Notes under the pieces: model-generated
Databases searched by the model: none
What the model was told of the DNA's origin: nothing
The model's input: only the letters and a program-made list of their open reading frames with translations
Shown: in pieces, positions 1-7,664 of the stretch
Layout: every line of letters starts with the position of its first letter
Numbering within the stretch: the first letter of the stretch is position 1
Made by a program: the position numbers and the translations under genes
Assembly: GCF_013363755.1 (NCBI RefSeq)
Contig: NZ_CP054840.1
Span: 634,001 to 698,000, forward strand
Direction of reading: 5' to 3'
DNA length: 64,000 nucleotides
From: Comamonas antarctica
GTDB lineage: Bacteria; Pseudomonadota; Gammaproteobacteria; Burkholderiales; Burkholderiaceae_C

Positions 1-940
1 ACAGCCCGAACGAGGTGACCCACTGCGTCATGGCCTCGGCCACGCCGGTCAGGCCGATGGCCAGGTTCAGGATGAAGGCCGCGGTCATCACCAGCAGGAT
101 CATGCCGCTGGTGCGCGCGGTCTGGATGAAGCAGTTCTCCAGCAGGCGCCACGACAGCTTGCCGCTGCGCCAGGTGAAGAACAGCGCACACATCAGGCCC
201 AGCGCCGCCGACTCGGTGGTGGTCGCCACGCCCGAGTAGAGGCTGCCCATGACCACGAAGAACACCACGCCCGGCGCGATCAGGTCCTTGAGCAGGTGCA
301 GGCGCTGGCGCAGCGGCACCTTGTCCTCCGTGCGGTGGTTGCCGGTCAGCAGCGCGTGCGCGGCGATCCACAGCATGAAGATGCCGGTCAGCAGCAGGCC
401 GGGCAGCAGGCCGGCGATGAACAGCTGGCCGATCGAGGTATCGGTCAGCGAGCCGTAGACGATCATGTTCACCGAGGGAGGGATCAGGATGCCCAGCGTG
501 CCGCCGGCGGCGATCGAGCCCAGCGACATGCTCATCGGATAGCCGCGCTTGTACAGCGAGGGCAGGGCCACGGTGCCCACCGTCGCTGCGGTCGCCACCG
601 AGGAACCCGAGGTCGCGGCAAACAGCGCGCTGCAGCCGATGTTGGTGTGCAGCAGGCCGCCGGGCAGCCGGCCCAGCCAGGCGGCCAGCGCGCCGAACAT
701 CCGGTCGGCGATGCCCGAGCGCAGCAGCAGCTCGCCCATCAGCACGAACAGCGGAATCGAGGTCAGCAGGTTGTCGTTGTGCACGCCCCAGACCACGGGC
801 GCTATCGAGTTCATGAACGGCAGGCCATAGGCGGCGATGCCGCCGACGATGCCGACCACGGCCATCGACACCGCGATCGGCAGGCCGACCAGCATCATCG
901 CCAGCATGCCGGCGAAACCAAACAGGACGGCGGCAATCAT
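1..940 (-). CDS. dctM: TRAP transporter large permease DctM (partial, 3' end outside window)
   Basis: This is the large membrane subunit of a tripartite ATP-independent periplasmic (TRAP) transporter, which moves an organic acid or related solute using an ion gradient. The minus-strand reading frame is open from the ATG at 940 to the window edge, giving 313 codons of a family usually near 430. The N-terminus starts MIAAVLFGFAGMLAMMLVGL and continues with glycine-rich membrane helices and the segment NDNLLTSIPLFVLMGELLLR, which is typical of DctM. The start overlaps the stop of dctQ by four bases (ATGA), so translation is probably coupled. It lies downstream of dctQ and dctP, and the linked hydantoinase gene suggests a hydantoin- or pyrimidine-like substrate, which is inference. 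Confidence 0.93.
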   Translation of the reverse strand, partial: MIAAVLFGFAGMLAMMLVGLPIAVSMAVVGIVGGIAAYGLPFMNSIAPVVWGVHNDNLLTSIPLFVLMGELLLRSGIADRMFGALAAWLGRLPGGLLHTNIGCSALFAATSGSSVATAATVGTVALPSLYKRGYPMSMSLGSIAAGGTLGILIPPSVNMIVYGSLTDTSIGQLFIAGLLPGLLLTGIFMLWIAAHALLTGNHRTEDKVPLRQRLHLLKDLIAPGVVFFVVMGSLYSGVATTTESAALGLMCALFFTWRSGKLSWRLLENCFIQTARTSGMILLVMTAAFILNLAIGLTGVAEAMTQWVTSFGL

Positions 941-1617
941 GCGGAAACTCCTTTGGCGGACAGCGGTGTTGCGGAGGAGGCGGCGTCGGCCGTGGCGACG
1001 CCCGGCGTGGCGACGCCCGGCGTGACGACGCCCGGCGTGGCGACGCCCGGCCCTTCGCCGCTGCGGGCGCGCAGGTCCTCGAGTTCATCCTGCACCTCGT
1101 CCTGCGCGGAGCGCGGCGCGAGCATCGCGTCGATGCGCTGCCAGTCGCGGCGCCAGAGCCAGCGCAGCGCGTTCAGCGCCTGCCAGCTGGCCAGCACGGC
1201 AAAGATCGCCAGCGCCAGCAGCCACAGCGCCTGCGGATAGGCCAGCGGCGTGGCCCAGGGTGTCTGGGACACGCTCTGGTACTCGCGCGAGTCCTGCAGC
1301 GTGAAGCCGGCCAGCACCGCCAGCAGGACGGAAAAGCCCATCAGGCACACCGCCGAGATGCAGTTCAGTACCGATTGCACGCGCCTGGGAAACCGCACCA
1401 GCAGCACGTCCACGCGCACATGGCTGCGGCCGATCAGCGCCACGGTGAAAGCCAGCGTGGCGCCGATGGCCAGCGCATAGCCGCCGAGCTCGTCCGCGCC
1501 CTGCAGCGAGACGTTGAAAAGCTTGCGCAGCACGGTTTCGAGAGCCACCACCACGGAAAGTCCGAGGAAGATCAATCCGAAAATGATGCTCAGGCAGCGT
1601 TCCATGGTGATTTTCAT
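937..1617 (-). CDS. dctQ: TRAP transporter small permease DctQ with a repeat-bearing C-terminal tail
   Basis: This is the four-helix small membrane subunit of the TRAP transporter. Hydrophobic segments lie near residues 8-28, 44-64, 84-106 and 126-150, and the conserved pattern ETVLRKLFN...GADELGGYALA is present. DctQ proteins are usually about 160-180 residues; this one has 226. The extra part is a polar tail (about 162-226) holding four copies of a Pro-Gly-Val-Ala/Val-Thr unit at 190-210, encoded by a 15-bp tandem repeat. The upstream GAGGTC is the likely ribosome-binding site. The stop overlaps the dctM start by four bases. Confidence 0.92.
   Translation of the reverse strand: MKITMERCLSIIFGLIFLGLSVVVALETVLRKLFNVSLQGADELGGYALAIGATLAFTVALIGRSHVRVDVLLVRFPRRVQSVLNCISAVCLMGFSVLLAVLAGFTLQDSREYQSVSQTPWATPLAYPQALWLLALAIFAVLASWQALNALRWLWRRDWQRIDAMLAPRSAQDEVQDELEDLRARSGEGPGVATPGVVTPGVATPGVATADAASSATPLSAKGVSA
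991..1050. repeat. 15-bp coding tandem repeat, four copies
   Basis: Four head-to-tail copies of cgtggcgacgcccgg occupy 991-1005, 1006-1020, 1021-1035 and 1036-1050. Only the third differs, with a instead of g at 1025. The unit length is a multiple of three, so gain or loss of copies would keep the dctQ frame and change only the length of its C-terminal tail. Confidence 0.95.
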
Positions 1618-1644
1618 GGGGTGACCTCGATGGAAGGGATGATG

Positions 1645-1664
1645 GGGGCGGCCCGCGCCGCCCC
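1645..1664 (-). promoter_or_regulatory. Intercistronic hairpin between dctP and dctQ
   Basis: A perfect 8-bp stem (GGGGCGGC/GCCGCCCC) with a four-base loop lies between the dctP stop and the dctQ start. No T-run follows it. In binding-protein operons, hairpins in this position often protect the upstream mRNA or partly attenuate the downstream genes, which raises the ratio of receptor to permease. That role is inferred here. Confidence 0.5.
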
Positions 1665-1671
1665 GCAGGGT

Positions 1672-2727
1672 TTACTGGATGCCGAGCACCTTGCCGGCCG
1701 TGGCCTTCCAGTCGGCGGAGCAGCTCTTGTTCGCCTTGTCGCAGATCTCGGCCCAGGTCGGCACGGAGATGCGCGCGACGGCGTCGGTGAGGGTCTTCTT
1801 GTCGGCTTCCTTGAGCGGCGAATCGACCAGCTTGTAGGGCTTGTTCAGCTTGCACGACGGCTTGCCGGTGTTGCAGTCCATCGCGTCGATGGTCAGCTCC
1901 TGCGAGTAGGCCCAGATGTCATCCGTCAGCTTGGTGAACGCCGCCTGCAGCTTGGCCTGTTCCTCGGGCTTGAGCTTGTTCCAGGCCTTCATGCTGATGG
2001 CATAGGCATTGACCGCCATCTGCACGCCCAGGCCGTACTGGTGCGTGGTGACCTCGGGCCAGCCCGAGCTGTTGGCCGAGCTGGGGCCGGTGATGGCGCA
2101 ATCCACGACGCCCAGCGACAGCGACTGGTGCACTTCGGTGAAGGACAGCGGCACGGGCGTGGCGCCCACGCTTTCCATGAACTTCGAGAGGTTCTGGTCG
2201 TAGGTGCGCACCTTCAGGCCCTTGAGGTCGGCCAGCGAGGCCACGGGCTTCTTGCAGAACAGGATCTGCGGGCCGAAGGGCCAGGCGCCCAGCAGCTTCA
2301 CCTGGAACTGCTTTTGCAGGCGCGTGTCGAGCACGCCCTTGTAGGCGTCGTAGACCTTGCGCGCGGTGGCGTAGTCGGGCGCGGCGCCGACCAGGTCCAG
2401 GCCCAGCAGCGTGGGCTCGTCGCGCGAGTTCTGCGACACGCGCAGCGAGACGATGTCGAACAGGCCGGCCTTCATCACGCGCAGCTGTTCGGTGTCCTTG
2501 ATGCCGAGCTGGTCGACGGGCTTGTAGTCGGCCTGGATGTTGAGGCCGGTGCGCGCCGCGAAATCATCGAAGAAGGGCTTTTCCACGTTCTTCTGGACCA
2601 GGCCGGTGGCGGCCGGCTGGCCGATCACCTTGTAGGTCACGGGGGCCTGGGCGTGTGCGGAAGACCACAGGGCGCAGGCGGCGGAGACGGCGGCGACGGT
2701 GCGGCAAAGGCGTGAGGTGCGGTTCAT
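1672..2727 (-). CDS. dctP: TRAP transporter periplasmic solute-binding protein DctP
   Basis: This is the periplasmic receptor that captures the solute and delivers it to DctQM. The chosen ATG at 2727 gives 351 residues with a classical signal peptide (MNRTSRLCRT... to a cut after SSAHA, about residue 26) and has AGGA upstream. A start 13 codons earlier exists but would spoil the signal peptide. The body has the DctP pattern, including LADLKGLKVRTYDQNLSKFM and the region around FTEVHQSLSLGVVDCAITGP, where ligand-contact residues normally lie. It is the first transporter gene after the hydantoinase gene (46-bp gap), so transporter and enzyme probably share an mRNA. The ligand is not identifiable by reading. 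Confidence 0.93.
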   Translation of the reverse strand: MNRTSRLCRTVAAVSAACALWSSAHAQAPVTYKVIGQPAATGLVQKNVEKPFFDDFAARTGLNIQADYKPVDQLGIKDTEQLRVMKAGLFDIVSLRVSQNSRDEPTLLGLDLVGAAPDYATARKVYDAYKGVLDTRLQKQFQVKLLGAWPFGPQILFCKKPVASLADLKGLKVRTYDQNLSKFMESVGATPVPLSFTEVHQSLSLGVVDCAITGPSSANSSGWPEVTTHQYGLGVQMAVNAYAISMKAWNKLKPEEQAKLQAAFTKLTDDIWAYSQELTIDAMDCNTGKPSCKLNKPYKLVDSPLKEADKKTLTDAVARISVPTWAEICDKANKSCSADWKATAGKVLGIQ

Positions 2728-2773
2728 GGAAAGTCCTATCTGAGGGGCGAAGTGGAAGGTCGGCACAGGGGAA

Positions 2774-4195
2774 TCAGTGGGCGCGGCGCGCAGGGACCAG
2801 GGACGAGGGGCCGCATTCGAGCAACTGGCCGCGGCCGTGGCAAGGATGGAACTGGCCCTCCCACACCACCTGGCCGCGCGCCAGCGTGAGCGCGGGCCAG
2901 GCGCGCAGGGTGCGGCCCTCGTAGGGCGTGTAGTCGACGTTGTGGTGCAGGTCGGCGTTGCGCAGCACGCGCTCGCCCTCCTGCCAGATCACCAGGTCGG
3001 CATCGCAGCCGATGGCGATCGAGCCCTTGCGCGGGTGCAGGCCATAGGCCTTGGCCGGGTTGGTGGCGGTCAGTTCGACGAAGCGCTGCAGCGTGATGCG
3101 GCCGCCGAGCACGCCTTCCGAATACAGCAGCGGCAGGCGCGTCTCGATGCCGGGAATGCCGTTCGGGATGCGGTCGAACGACACCTCGCAGCCCTCGGGG
3201 CGCTTGCCCTGGCTGCCGTCCATGCGGAACGGCGCGTGGTCCGAGGAGAACACCGAGAACAGGCCTTCGGTGAGGCCGTTCCAGACCACCTGCTGGTTGG
3301 CGGCGTCGCGCGGCGGCGGGCTGCAGACGCAGCGCGCGCCGTGGTAGCTGTCGTCCAGGCCCAGGTCGTCGGCGGTGAGGAACAGGTATTGCGGGCAGGT
3401 CTCGGCAAAGACCTGCAGCCCCAGCGCCCGCGCCCAGCGGATCTGCTCCATGGCCTCGCGGCCGGACACATGCACGATCAGGATCGGTGTGTCGACCAGT
3501 TCCGCCAGCGCGATCGCGCGGTGCGTGGCCTCGCGCTCGACCAGCATCGGCCGGGACTGGGCATGGAAGCGCGGCGCGCTGCGGCCCGCGGCCAGCAGGC
3601 GCCGCGTGAGCCACTGGATGCAGTCGGCGTTCTCGGCGTGGATCATGGCCAGCGCGCCATGCGCCTTGGCCACCGACAGCACGTCGAGGATCTGCCCGTC
3701 GTCGAGCTTCATGTCGTCGTAGGTCATGTAGATCTTGAACGAGGTGAAGCCTTCGCGGATCAGCGCCGGCAGCTCCTGCTGCAGCACCGCGGGCGTGGGG
3801 TCGGTGACGATCAGATGGAAGGCGTAGTCGACATGCGCCTTGCCGGCCGCGCGCTCGCGGTACTGCTCGACCGCGGCGCGCAGCGAATGGCCGCGCTGCT
3901 GCGCCGCGAACGGGATCAGCGTGGTGGTGCCGCCGCAGGCGGCCGCGCGGCTGCCGGTGTCGAAGTCGTCCGCCATGCGCACCGGGCCGCTGGTGATCTC
4001 GTCCAGATGGCAGTGGGCGTCGACGCCGCCCGGGGTGACGACGCGGCCGGCCGCGTCGATGCTGCGCGCCGCGCCCCGCAGGCCCTGGCCCAGCTGCACG
4101 ATGCGGCCGTCCTGGATGCCGATGTCCGCGTCGAAGCAGTCGCTGGCGGTCGCGACGCGGGCATTGCGCACGATCAGGTCAAGCGGCGCGTTCAT
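2774..4195 (-). CDS. hydA: D-hydantoinase / dihydropyrimidinase
   Basis: This is a cyclic-amidohydrolase zinc enzyme that opens hydantoin or dihydropyrimidine rings to N-carbamoyl amino acids. The start at 4195 (MNAPLDLIVRNARV) gives 473 residues, the usual family length; longer upstream readings run through the promoter region. The full metal site is visible: H61 and H63 (DAHCHLDE), the carbamylated lysine K154 (TSFKIYMTYD), H186 (AMIHAEN), H242 (LIVHVSG) and D319 (FSSDHAPF). The gene is followed by dctPQM on the same strand and faces the racemase-superfamily/GntR operon. No N-carbamoylase gene is in the window, so the next step may be encoded to the left or elsewhere. Specificity for hydantoin versus dihydrouracil cannot be decided here. 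Confidence 0.93.
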   Translation of the reverse strand: MNAPLDLIVRNARVATASDCFDADIGIQDGRIVQLGQGLRGAARSIDAAGRVVTPGGVDAHCHLDEITSGPVRMADDFDTGSRAAACGGTTTLIPFAAQQRGHSLRAAVEQYRERAAGKAHVDYAFHLIVTDPTPAVLQQELPALIREGFTSFKIYMTYDDMKLDDGQILDVLSVAKAHGALAMIHAENADCIQWLTRRLLAAGRSAPRFHAQSRPMLVEREATHRAIALAELVDTPILIVHVSGREAMEQIRWARALGLQVFAETCPQYLFLTADDLGLDDSYHGARCVCSPPPRDAANQQVVWNGLTEGLFSVFSSDHAPFRMDGSQGKRPEGCEVSFDRIPNGIPGIETRLPLLYSEGVLGGRITLQRFVELTATNPAKAYGLHPRKGSIAIGCDADLVIWQEGERVLRNADLHHNVDYTPYEGRTLRAWPALTLARGQVVWEGQFHPCHGRGQLLECGPSSLVPARRAH

Positions 4196-4232
4196 GCGGC
4201 GCCCCTGCGTGGGCACGCATGCACCGAAAAAG

Positions 4233-4406
4233 TGTCGACACCGGTGTCGACGGAACATGTTGGTGCGAAAAAGGGCTTGAAGGTGCTCATGGTCACCGTT
4301 CAACGCAATTGCTGTGCCAGATCGCGCCGATGGCGTGGGTTTGGCACCAAACGTGCTTGCAGCAATGTCGACAATCCTGGTCGCCCAGGGCATTTTCTTG
4401 TCGACA
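4233..4406. promoter_or_regulatory. Cluster of TGTCGACA boxes, putative GntR-FCD operators in a divergent promoter
   Basis: The 230-bp gap between the hydantoinase start (4195) and the divergent gene at 4426 contains a perfect 18-bp palindrome (GTCGACACCGGTGTCGAC, 4234-4251). The 8-bp box TGTCGACA occurs at 4233-4240, 4366-4373 and 4399-4406, with a one-mismatch copy at 4245-4252. The box fits the general half-site layout of FadR-type GntR regulators, GTM-KAC flanked by T and A. A GntR-FCD regulator is encoded two genes away (5138-5866) and is the obvious candidate ligand. Confidence 0.6.
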
Positions 4407-4425
4407 TTTCCGAAAGCCACTACCG

Positions 4426-5151
4426 ATGCCAGAAAAATTCAAGCTGGGCGTGCTGACGCCATCGTCCAATACCGCGCTGGAGCCGCTGACGCATGCGATC
4501 GTCGCCGGCCTGCCCAATGTGTCGGTGCATTTCGCGCGCTTCAAGGTCACCGAGATTTCGCTGGGTGCTGCGTCATCGGGCCAGTTCGACGACAGCCATA
4601 TCCTTGCCGCGGCCGACCTGCTTGCGGACGCCAGGGTCGACGTGATCGGCTGGAGCGGCACCGCGGCTGGCTGGCTGGGCTTCGAGAAGGACGTCCTGCT
4701 GGCCGAGCGCATCGAGGCGCATACCGGCATTGCCGCGACCACGGCCATCCTGGCGCTCAACGAGCTGCTGGCGCTGCGCGGCGCCACGCGCCTGGGCATC
4801 GTGTCGCCCTACACCGCGGACGTGCAGCAGCGCATCGTCGGCAACTACCGCGCGGCGGGCATCGAAGTCGTGGCCGAGACGCACGAGGGCATCAGCGTCA
4901 ACCATGACTTCGCCGCGCTGGCGCCGCAGCTGCTGCAGCAGCGCATCGCGCAGGTCGCCGCCGCCGCGCCGCAGGCCATCGTGACCTACTGCACCAACCT
5001 GCGCGCGGCCCAGCTCGCGGCCGAGGTGGAGCAGCAGACCGGCATTCCACTGCTCGACACGGTCAGCACCACGGTGTGGGGCATGCTGCGCAAGATCGGC
5101 GTGCCGACGCAGCAGGTCAAGGGCTGGGGGCGGCTGTATGGCTGGGAGTAA
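4426..5151 (+). CDS. Maleate isomerase / arylmalonate decarboxylase family protein with a single cysteine
   Basis: This is a 241-residue member of the Asp/Glu-racemase superfamily, closest in layout to maleate cis-trans isomerase and arylmalonate decarboxylase. The start MPEKFKLGVLTPSSNTALEP carries the N-terminal signature, and the C-terminal half has VTYCTNLRAAQLA with C189. The family's first catalytic cysteine would fall near 78, where this protein reads GWSGTAAGW, so glycine takes its place; C189 is the only cysteine in the protein. That pattern is known from arylmalonate decarboxylase, which is cofactor-free and uses one cysteine. The start at 4426 was preferred because upstream codons run through the operator region. 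The stop overlaps the next gene by 14 bp. The substrate is not known; linkage points to hydantoin or pyrimidine breakdown products. Confidence 0.82.
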   Translation: MPEKFKLGVLTPSSNTALEPLTHAIVAGLPNVSVHFARFKVTEISLGAASSGQFDDSHILAAADLLADARVDVIGWSGTAAGWLGFEKDVLLAERIEAHTGIAATTAILALNELLALRGATRLGIVSPYTADVQQRIVGNYRAAGIEVVAETHEGISVNHDFAALAPQLLQQRIAQVAAAAPQAIVTYCTNLRAAQLAAEVEQQTGIPLLDTVSTTVWGMLRKIGVPTQQVKGWGRLYGWE

Positions 5152-5866
5152 ATCGGCCGCCCTGCGCGCGCCGCAGGCTGGCGATGGTGCCGCGCATACG
5201 TCCCGGCCCGGCGCCAGCGACATCCATGCGCGGCTGCAGAACGCCATCCTCGAGCACCGCCTGCTGCCCGGCACCAAACTCGGGGAGGACCGGCTCGCGG
5301 ACATCTTCGCCGTCAGCCGCGCGCGCATCCGCCAGGTGCTGACCCAGCTGGCGCATGCGCAGCTGGTGGAGATCGTGCCGCAGCGCGGCGCCTTCGTCGC
5401 CTGCCCCAGCCCCGAGCAGGCGCGCGATGTCTTCGAGGCGCGCCAGGTCGTGGAGCCGGCCGTCGTGCAGCGGCTGATCGCCACGCTGACGCCGGCCAAG
5501 CTGGCGCAGCTGCGCCGGCATGTGGCCGCCGAGACCGCGGCCCGGCTGGCCGGCGACCAGCGCGCCATCATCCGCCTGTCGGGAGAGTTCCATGTGCTGC
5601 TGGCCGAGCTCGCGGGCAACTCGGCGCTGGCACGCGCCATGCGCGACCTGTGCGCGGTGACCTGCCTGATCATTTCGCTGTACAACGCTCCCACCAGGCA
5701 CAGCTGCCGTTCCGACGAACATGCCGAACTGATTGATGCCATCGCGCAGCATGACGTGGCCAAGGCGCAGCAGCTGGTGCGCGAGCATCTGGCGCACATC
5801 GAGCAGAGCCTGGTGCTGTGGCCTGGCGAGGGCGGGGACGACCTCGAGAGCATTCTGCGGGAGTGA
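5138..5866 (+). CDS. GntR family transcriptional regulator, FCD (FadR) subfamily
   Basis: This 242-residue regulator has an N-terminal winged helix (about 25-92; LGEDRLADIFAVSRARIRQV is the helix-turn-helix) and a C-terminal all-helical FCD ligand domain. The FCD domain carries the metal-site histidines seen in GEFHVLLAEL, SDEHAELID and VREHLAHIEQ. Such proteins sense small carboxylates, often through a bound metal. The gene overlaps the preceding gene by 14 bp and ends 6 bp before the racemase-like gene, so all three form one operon. The TGTCGACA cluster at 4233-4406 probably holds its operators, which would make it control both the hydantoinase/TRAP operon and its own. Confidence 0.92.
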   Translation: MAGSKSAALRAPQAGDGAAHTSRPGASDIHARLQNAILEHRLLPGTKLGEDRLADIFAVSRARIRQVLTQLAHAQLVEIVPQRGAFVACPSPEQARDVFEARQVVEPAVVQRLIATLTPAKLAQLRRHVAAETAARLAGDQRAIIRLSGEFHVLLAELAGNSALARAMRDLCAVTCLIISLYNAPTRHSCRSDEHAELIDAIAQHDVAKAQQLVREHLAHIEQSLVLWPGEGGDDLESILRE

Positions 5867-5872
5867 CATGGC

Positions 5873-6565
5873 ATGCGCATCCTGCTGATCAATCCCAACC
5901 GCTCGGCGTGGGTCACCGAACGGCTGGCCGCGCCCGCCCGCGCGATGCTGCTGCCCGGCGAACGGCTGGACACGCTGACCTCGCAAGACGGCCCCGAAAT
6001 GGTGCGCACGCCCGAACAGGTCGGCGCCGCCGAAAGCGAGGTGCTGGCGCTGGCCGCGCGGCATGGCGGCGGCTATGACGCGCTGGTGCTGGGCATCTCG
6101 CTGGACTGCGGCCTTGACGCGGCACGGCGCCAGCGCGGCCCGCAGCCGGTGATCGGCATGACCGAGGCGGCCTGCCTGGCGGCCTGCACCGCCGGCGCGC
6201 GCTTTGGCCTGCTGACCGTGGGCCCGGCCATGGCGCCGCTGTATGCCGCGCATGTGCGCGCGCTGGGACTGGAGGCGCGCTGCGTCGGCGTCGAGGCGCC
6301 CGATGCGCCCGAGGCATTCGCGGCCGGAGCGCACAATGCCTTGCCCGCCTCCGCGGCCGCACTGTTGGCGCAGGGCGCACGCGCGCTGCGCGCGCGCGGC
6401 GCCGACAGCATCGTGCTGGCCGGAGCCGTGCTGTGCGGCTGCGGGCCGGCGCTGGCGCAGGCCTGCGGCATCCCGTGCTTCGAGGGCACGGCCTGTGCCA
6501 TCGGCCTGGCGCGCATGCATTGGCAGCACAGCGCCATGACCGCGGCTGCCGGGGCGTGCGGCTGA
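5873..6565 (+). CDS. Asp/Glu/hydantoin racemase family protein with shifted cysteines
   Basis: This 230-residue protein starts MRILLINPNRSAWVTERL, the normal opening of hydantoin racemases (HyuE), which interconvert D- and L-5-substituted hydantoins so that a stereoselective hydantoinase can use both. It has the conserved PVIGMTEAA motif and overall length. In well-known hydantoin racemases the two catalytic cysteines lie in ACFxDPGL and LGCAGM. Here the matching stretches read GISLDCGLDAAR (C79, displaced) and IVLAGAVLCGCG (C188, C190), so neither cysteine is in its usual column by my alignment from memory. It may belong to a different subfamily with another substrate. It is the last gene of the operon. 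Confidence 0.82.
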   Translation: MRILLINPNRSAWVTERLAAPARAMLLPGERLDTLTSQDGPEMVRTPEQVGAAESEVLALAARHGGGYDALVLGISLDCGLDAARRQRGPQPVIGMTEAACLAACTAGARFGLLTVGPAMAPLYAAHVRALGLEARCVGVEAPDAPEAFAAGAHNALPASAAALLAQGARALRARGADSIVLAGAVLCGCGPALAQACGIPCFEGTACAIGLARMHWQHSAMTAAAGACG

Positions 6566-6594
6566 ACCGTTGCAGAGCCCGGCGTCATGCCGCC

Positions 6595-7632
6595 TCAGGA
6601 GGCTGGGGGCGCTCCCAGGCTGGTGCTGGCCCGCGCGATGATCTCGAAGCCCACGTCCTGCGCGGCGGCCACGGCCGCGCCGCGCATGCGCGCCATCAAT
6701 GCCTCGGCGCCCAGGCGGCCGATCTGGGCGCCATCGACGCGCACCGTGGACAAGGGGGGAATGCAGTCGGCGGCCAGCGCCTGGTCGCCAAACCCCAGCA
6801 CGCCCAGCTGCTGCGGCACCTGCAGGCCCAGCGCGTGGGCATGCGCCAGCACGCCCTGGGCCAGCGCATCCGAGCTGCAGAACACGGCGTCGGCCTGCGG
6901 CGCTTCGGCGCGCAACGCATCCAGCACCTTGCGTCCGCGTCCCGCCTGCGGGCTTTGCTCGGAGAAGACGATCTGCGCCGGCTCGGGCGCATCCGCCTCG
7001 GCGGCAGCGCGCAGGAAACCCTGGGCGCGGCGCTGGGCCCGGCTGTCGTCCGAACGCACGATGGCGGGCCGGCGGTAGCCGCAGGCGCGCAGGTGGCGGA
7101 ACGCCGCCCGGCCCGCATCCTCCTGGCAAAAGCCGATGGCCACGTCGAGCGGGTGGGGCATGTAGTCCCACAGCTCCACCACCGGAATGTCGGCGTTGAG
7201 CAGCAGGCGCCGGGTGCGCGCCGTGTGTTCCGTTCCCGTGAGCACCACGCCGTCGGGGCGGCGGCTGAGCATGGCCGCCAGCCAGGTTTCCTCGTGCTCG
7301 ACTTCATAGCTGGAAATGCCCAGCGTGGTCTCGTAGCGCTGCGCCGCCAGCGTGGTGATCAGCGCGCTCAGCATGTCCGAGAACAGCGAATGGCCCACCG
7401 AGGGCACGATGGCCGCCACCAGGCGCGTCTGGCGCGAGGTGAGGCCGCCGGCCAGCGAGTTGGGCACATAGCCTGACTGCTCGACGGCCTGCACCACGCG
7501 CGCGCGCGTCGCCTCGGCCACGAGTTCCGGCCGGTGCAGCGCGCGCGACGCCGTGATCGGCGAGACCCCGGCCAGCCGGGCCAGATCCTTGAGGGTGGGG
7601 GCAGCGGAGCTGCGGGTGGAGCGGTTCGGCAT
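6595..7632 (-). CDS. LacI family transcriptional regulator
   Basis: This 345-residue repressor has a LacI helix-turn-helix at the N-terminus (TLKDLARLAGVSPITASRAL) and a periplasmic-binding-protein-like sugar domain behind it (VAAIVPSVGHSLFSDMLSAL, VDGAQIGRLGAEALMARM). The start at 7632 (MPNRSTRSSA) has AAGGAT at a good distance; the open frame continues upstream through the operators and was rejected. It is transcribed away from the Bug/aldolase/dehydratase operon, and three palindromes in the gap are likely operators. The inducer is expected to be a sugar acid or an intermediate of the pathway, which is inference from the target genes. Confidence 0.93.
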   Translation of the reverse strand: MPNRSTRSSAAPTLKDLARLAGVSPITASRALHRPELVAEATRARVVQAVEQSGYVPNSLAGGLTSRQTRLVAAIVPSVGHSLFSDMLSALITTLAAQRYETTLGISSYEVEHEETWLAAMLSRRPDGVVLTGTEHTARTRRLLLNADIPVVELWDYMPHPLDVAIGFCQEDAGRAAFRHLRACGYRRPAIVRSDDSRAQRRAQGFLRAAAEADAPEPAQIVFSEQSPQAGRGRKVLDALRAEAPQADAVFCSSDALAQGVLAHAHALGLQVPQQLGVLGFGDQALAADCIPPLSTVRVDGAQIGRLGAEALMARMRGAAVAAAQDVGFEIIARASTSLGAPPAS

Positions 7633-7664
7633 GGCGGATCCTTCGGTGCGTGCGTGTGCGACAC

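Noticed and set aside
991..1050. CRISPR-like repeat array
   Set aside because: The units are contiguous without spacers and lie in frame inside dctQ. No cas gene is in the window.
296..1240. Plus-strand 314-codon frame opposite dctM and dctQ
   Set aside because: Its Gln/His/Arg-rich composition is a shadow of two real transporter genes on the minus strand.
4219..4425. N-terminal extension of the AMDase-like gene and of the hydantoinase into the divergent gap
   Set aside because: Both frames are open across the operator cluster, but the encoded residues look random and family N-termini begin at 4426 and 4195.
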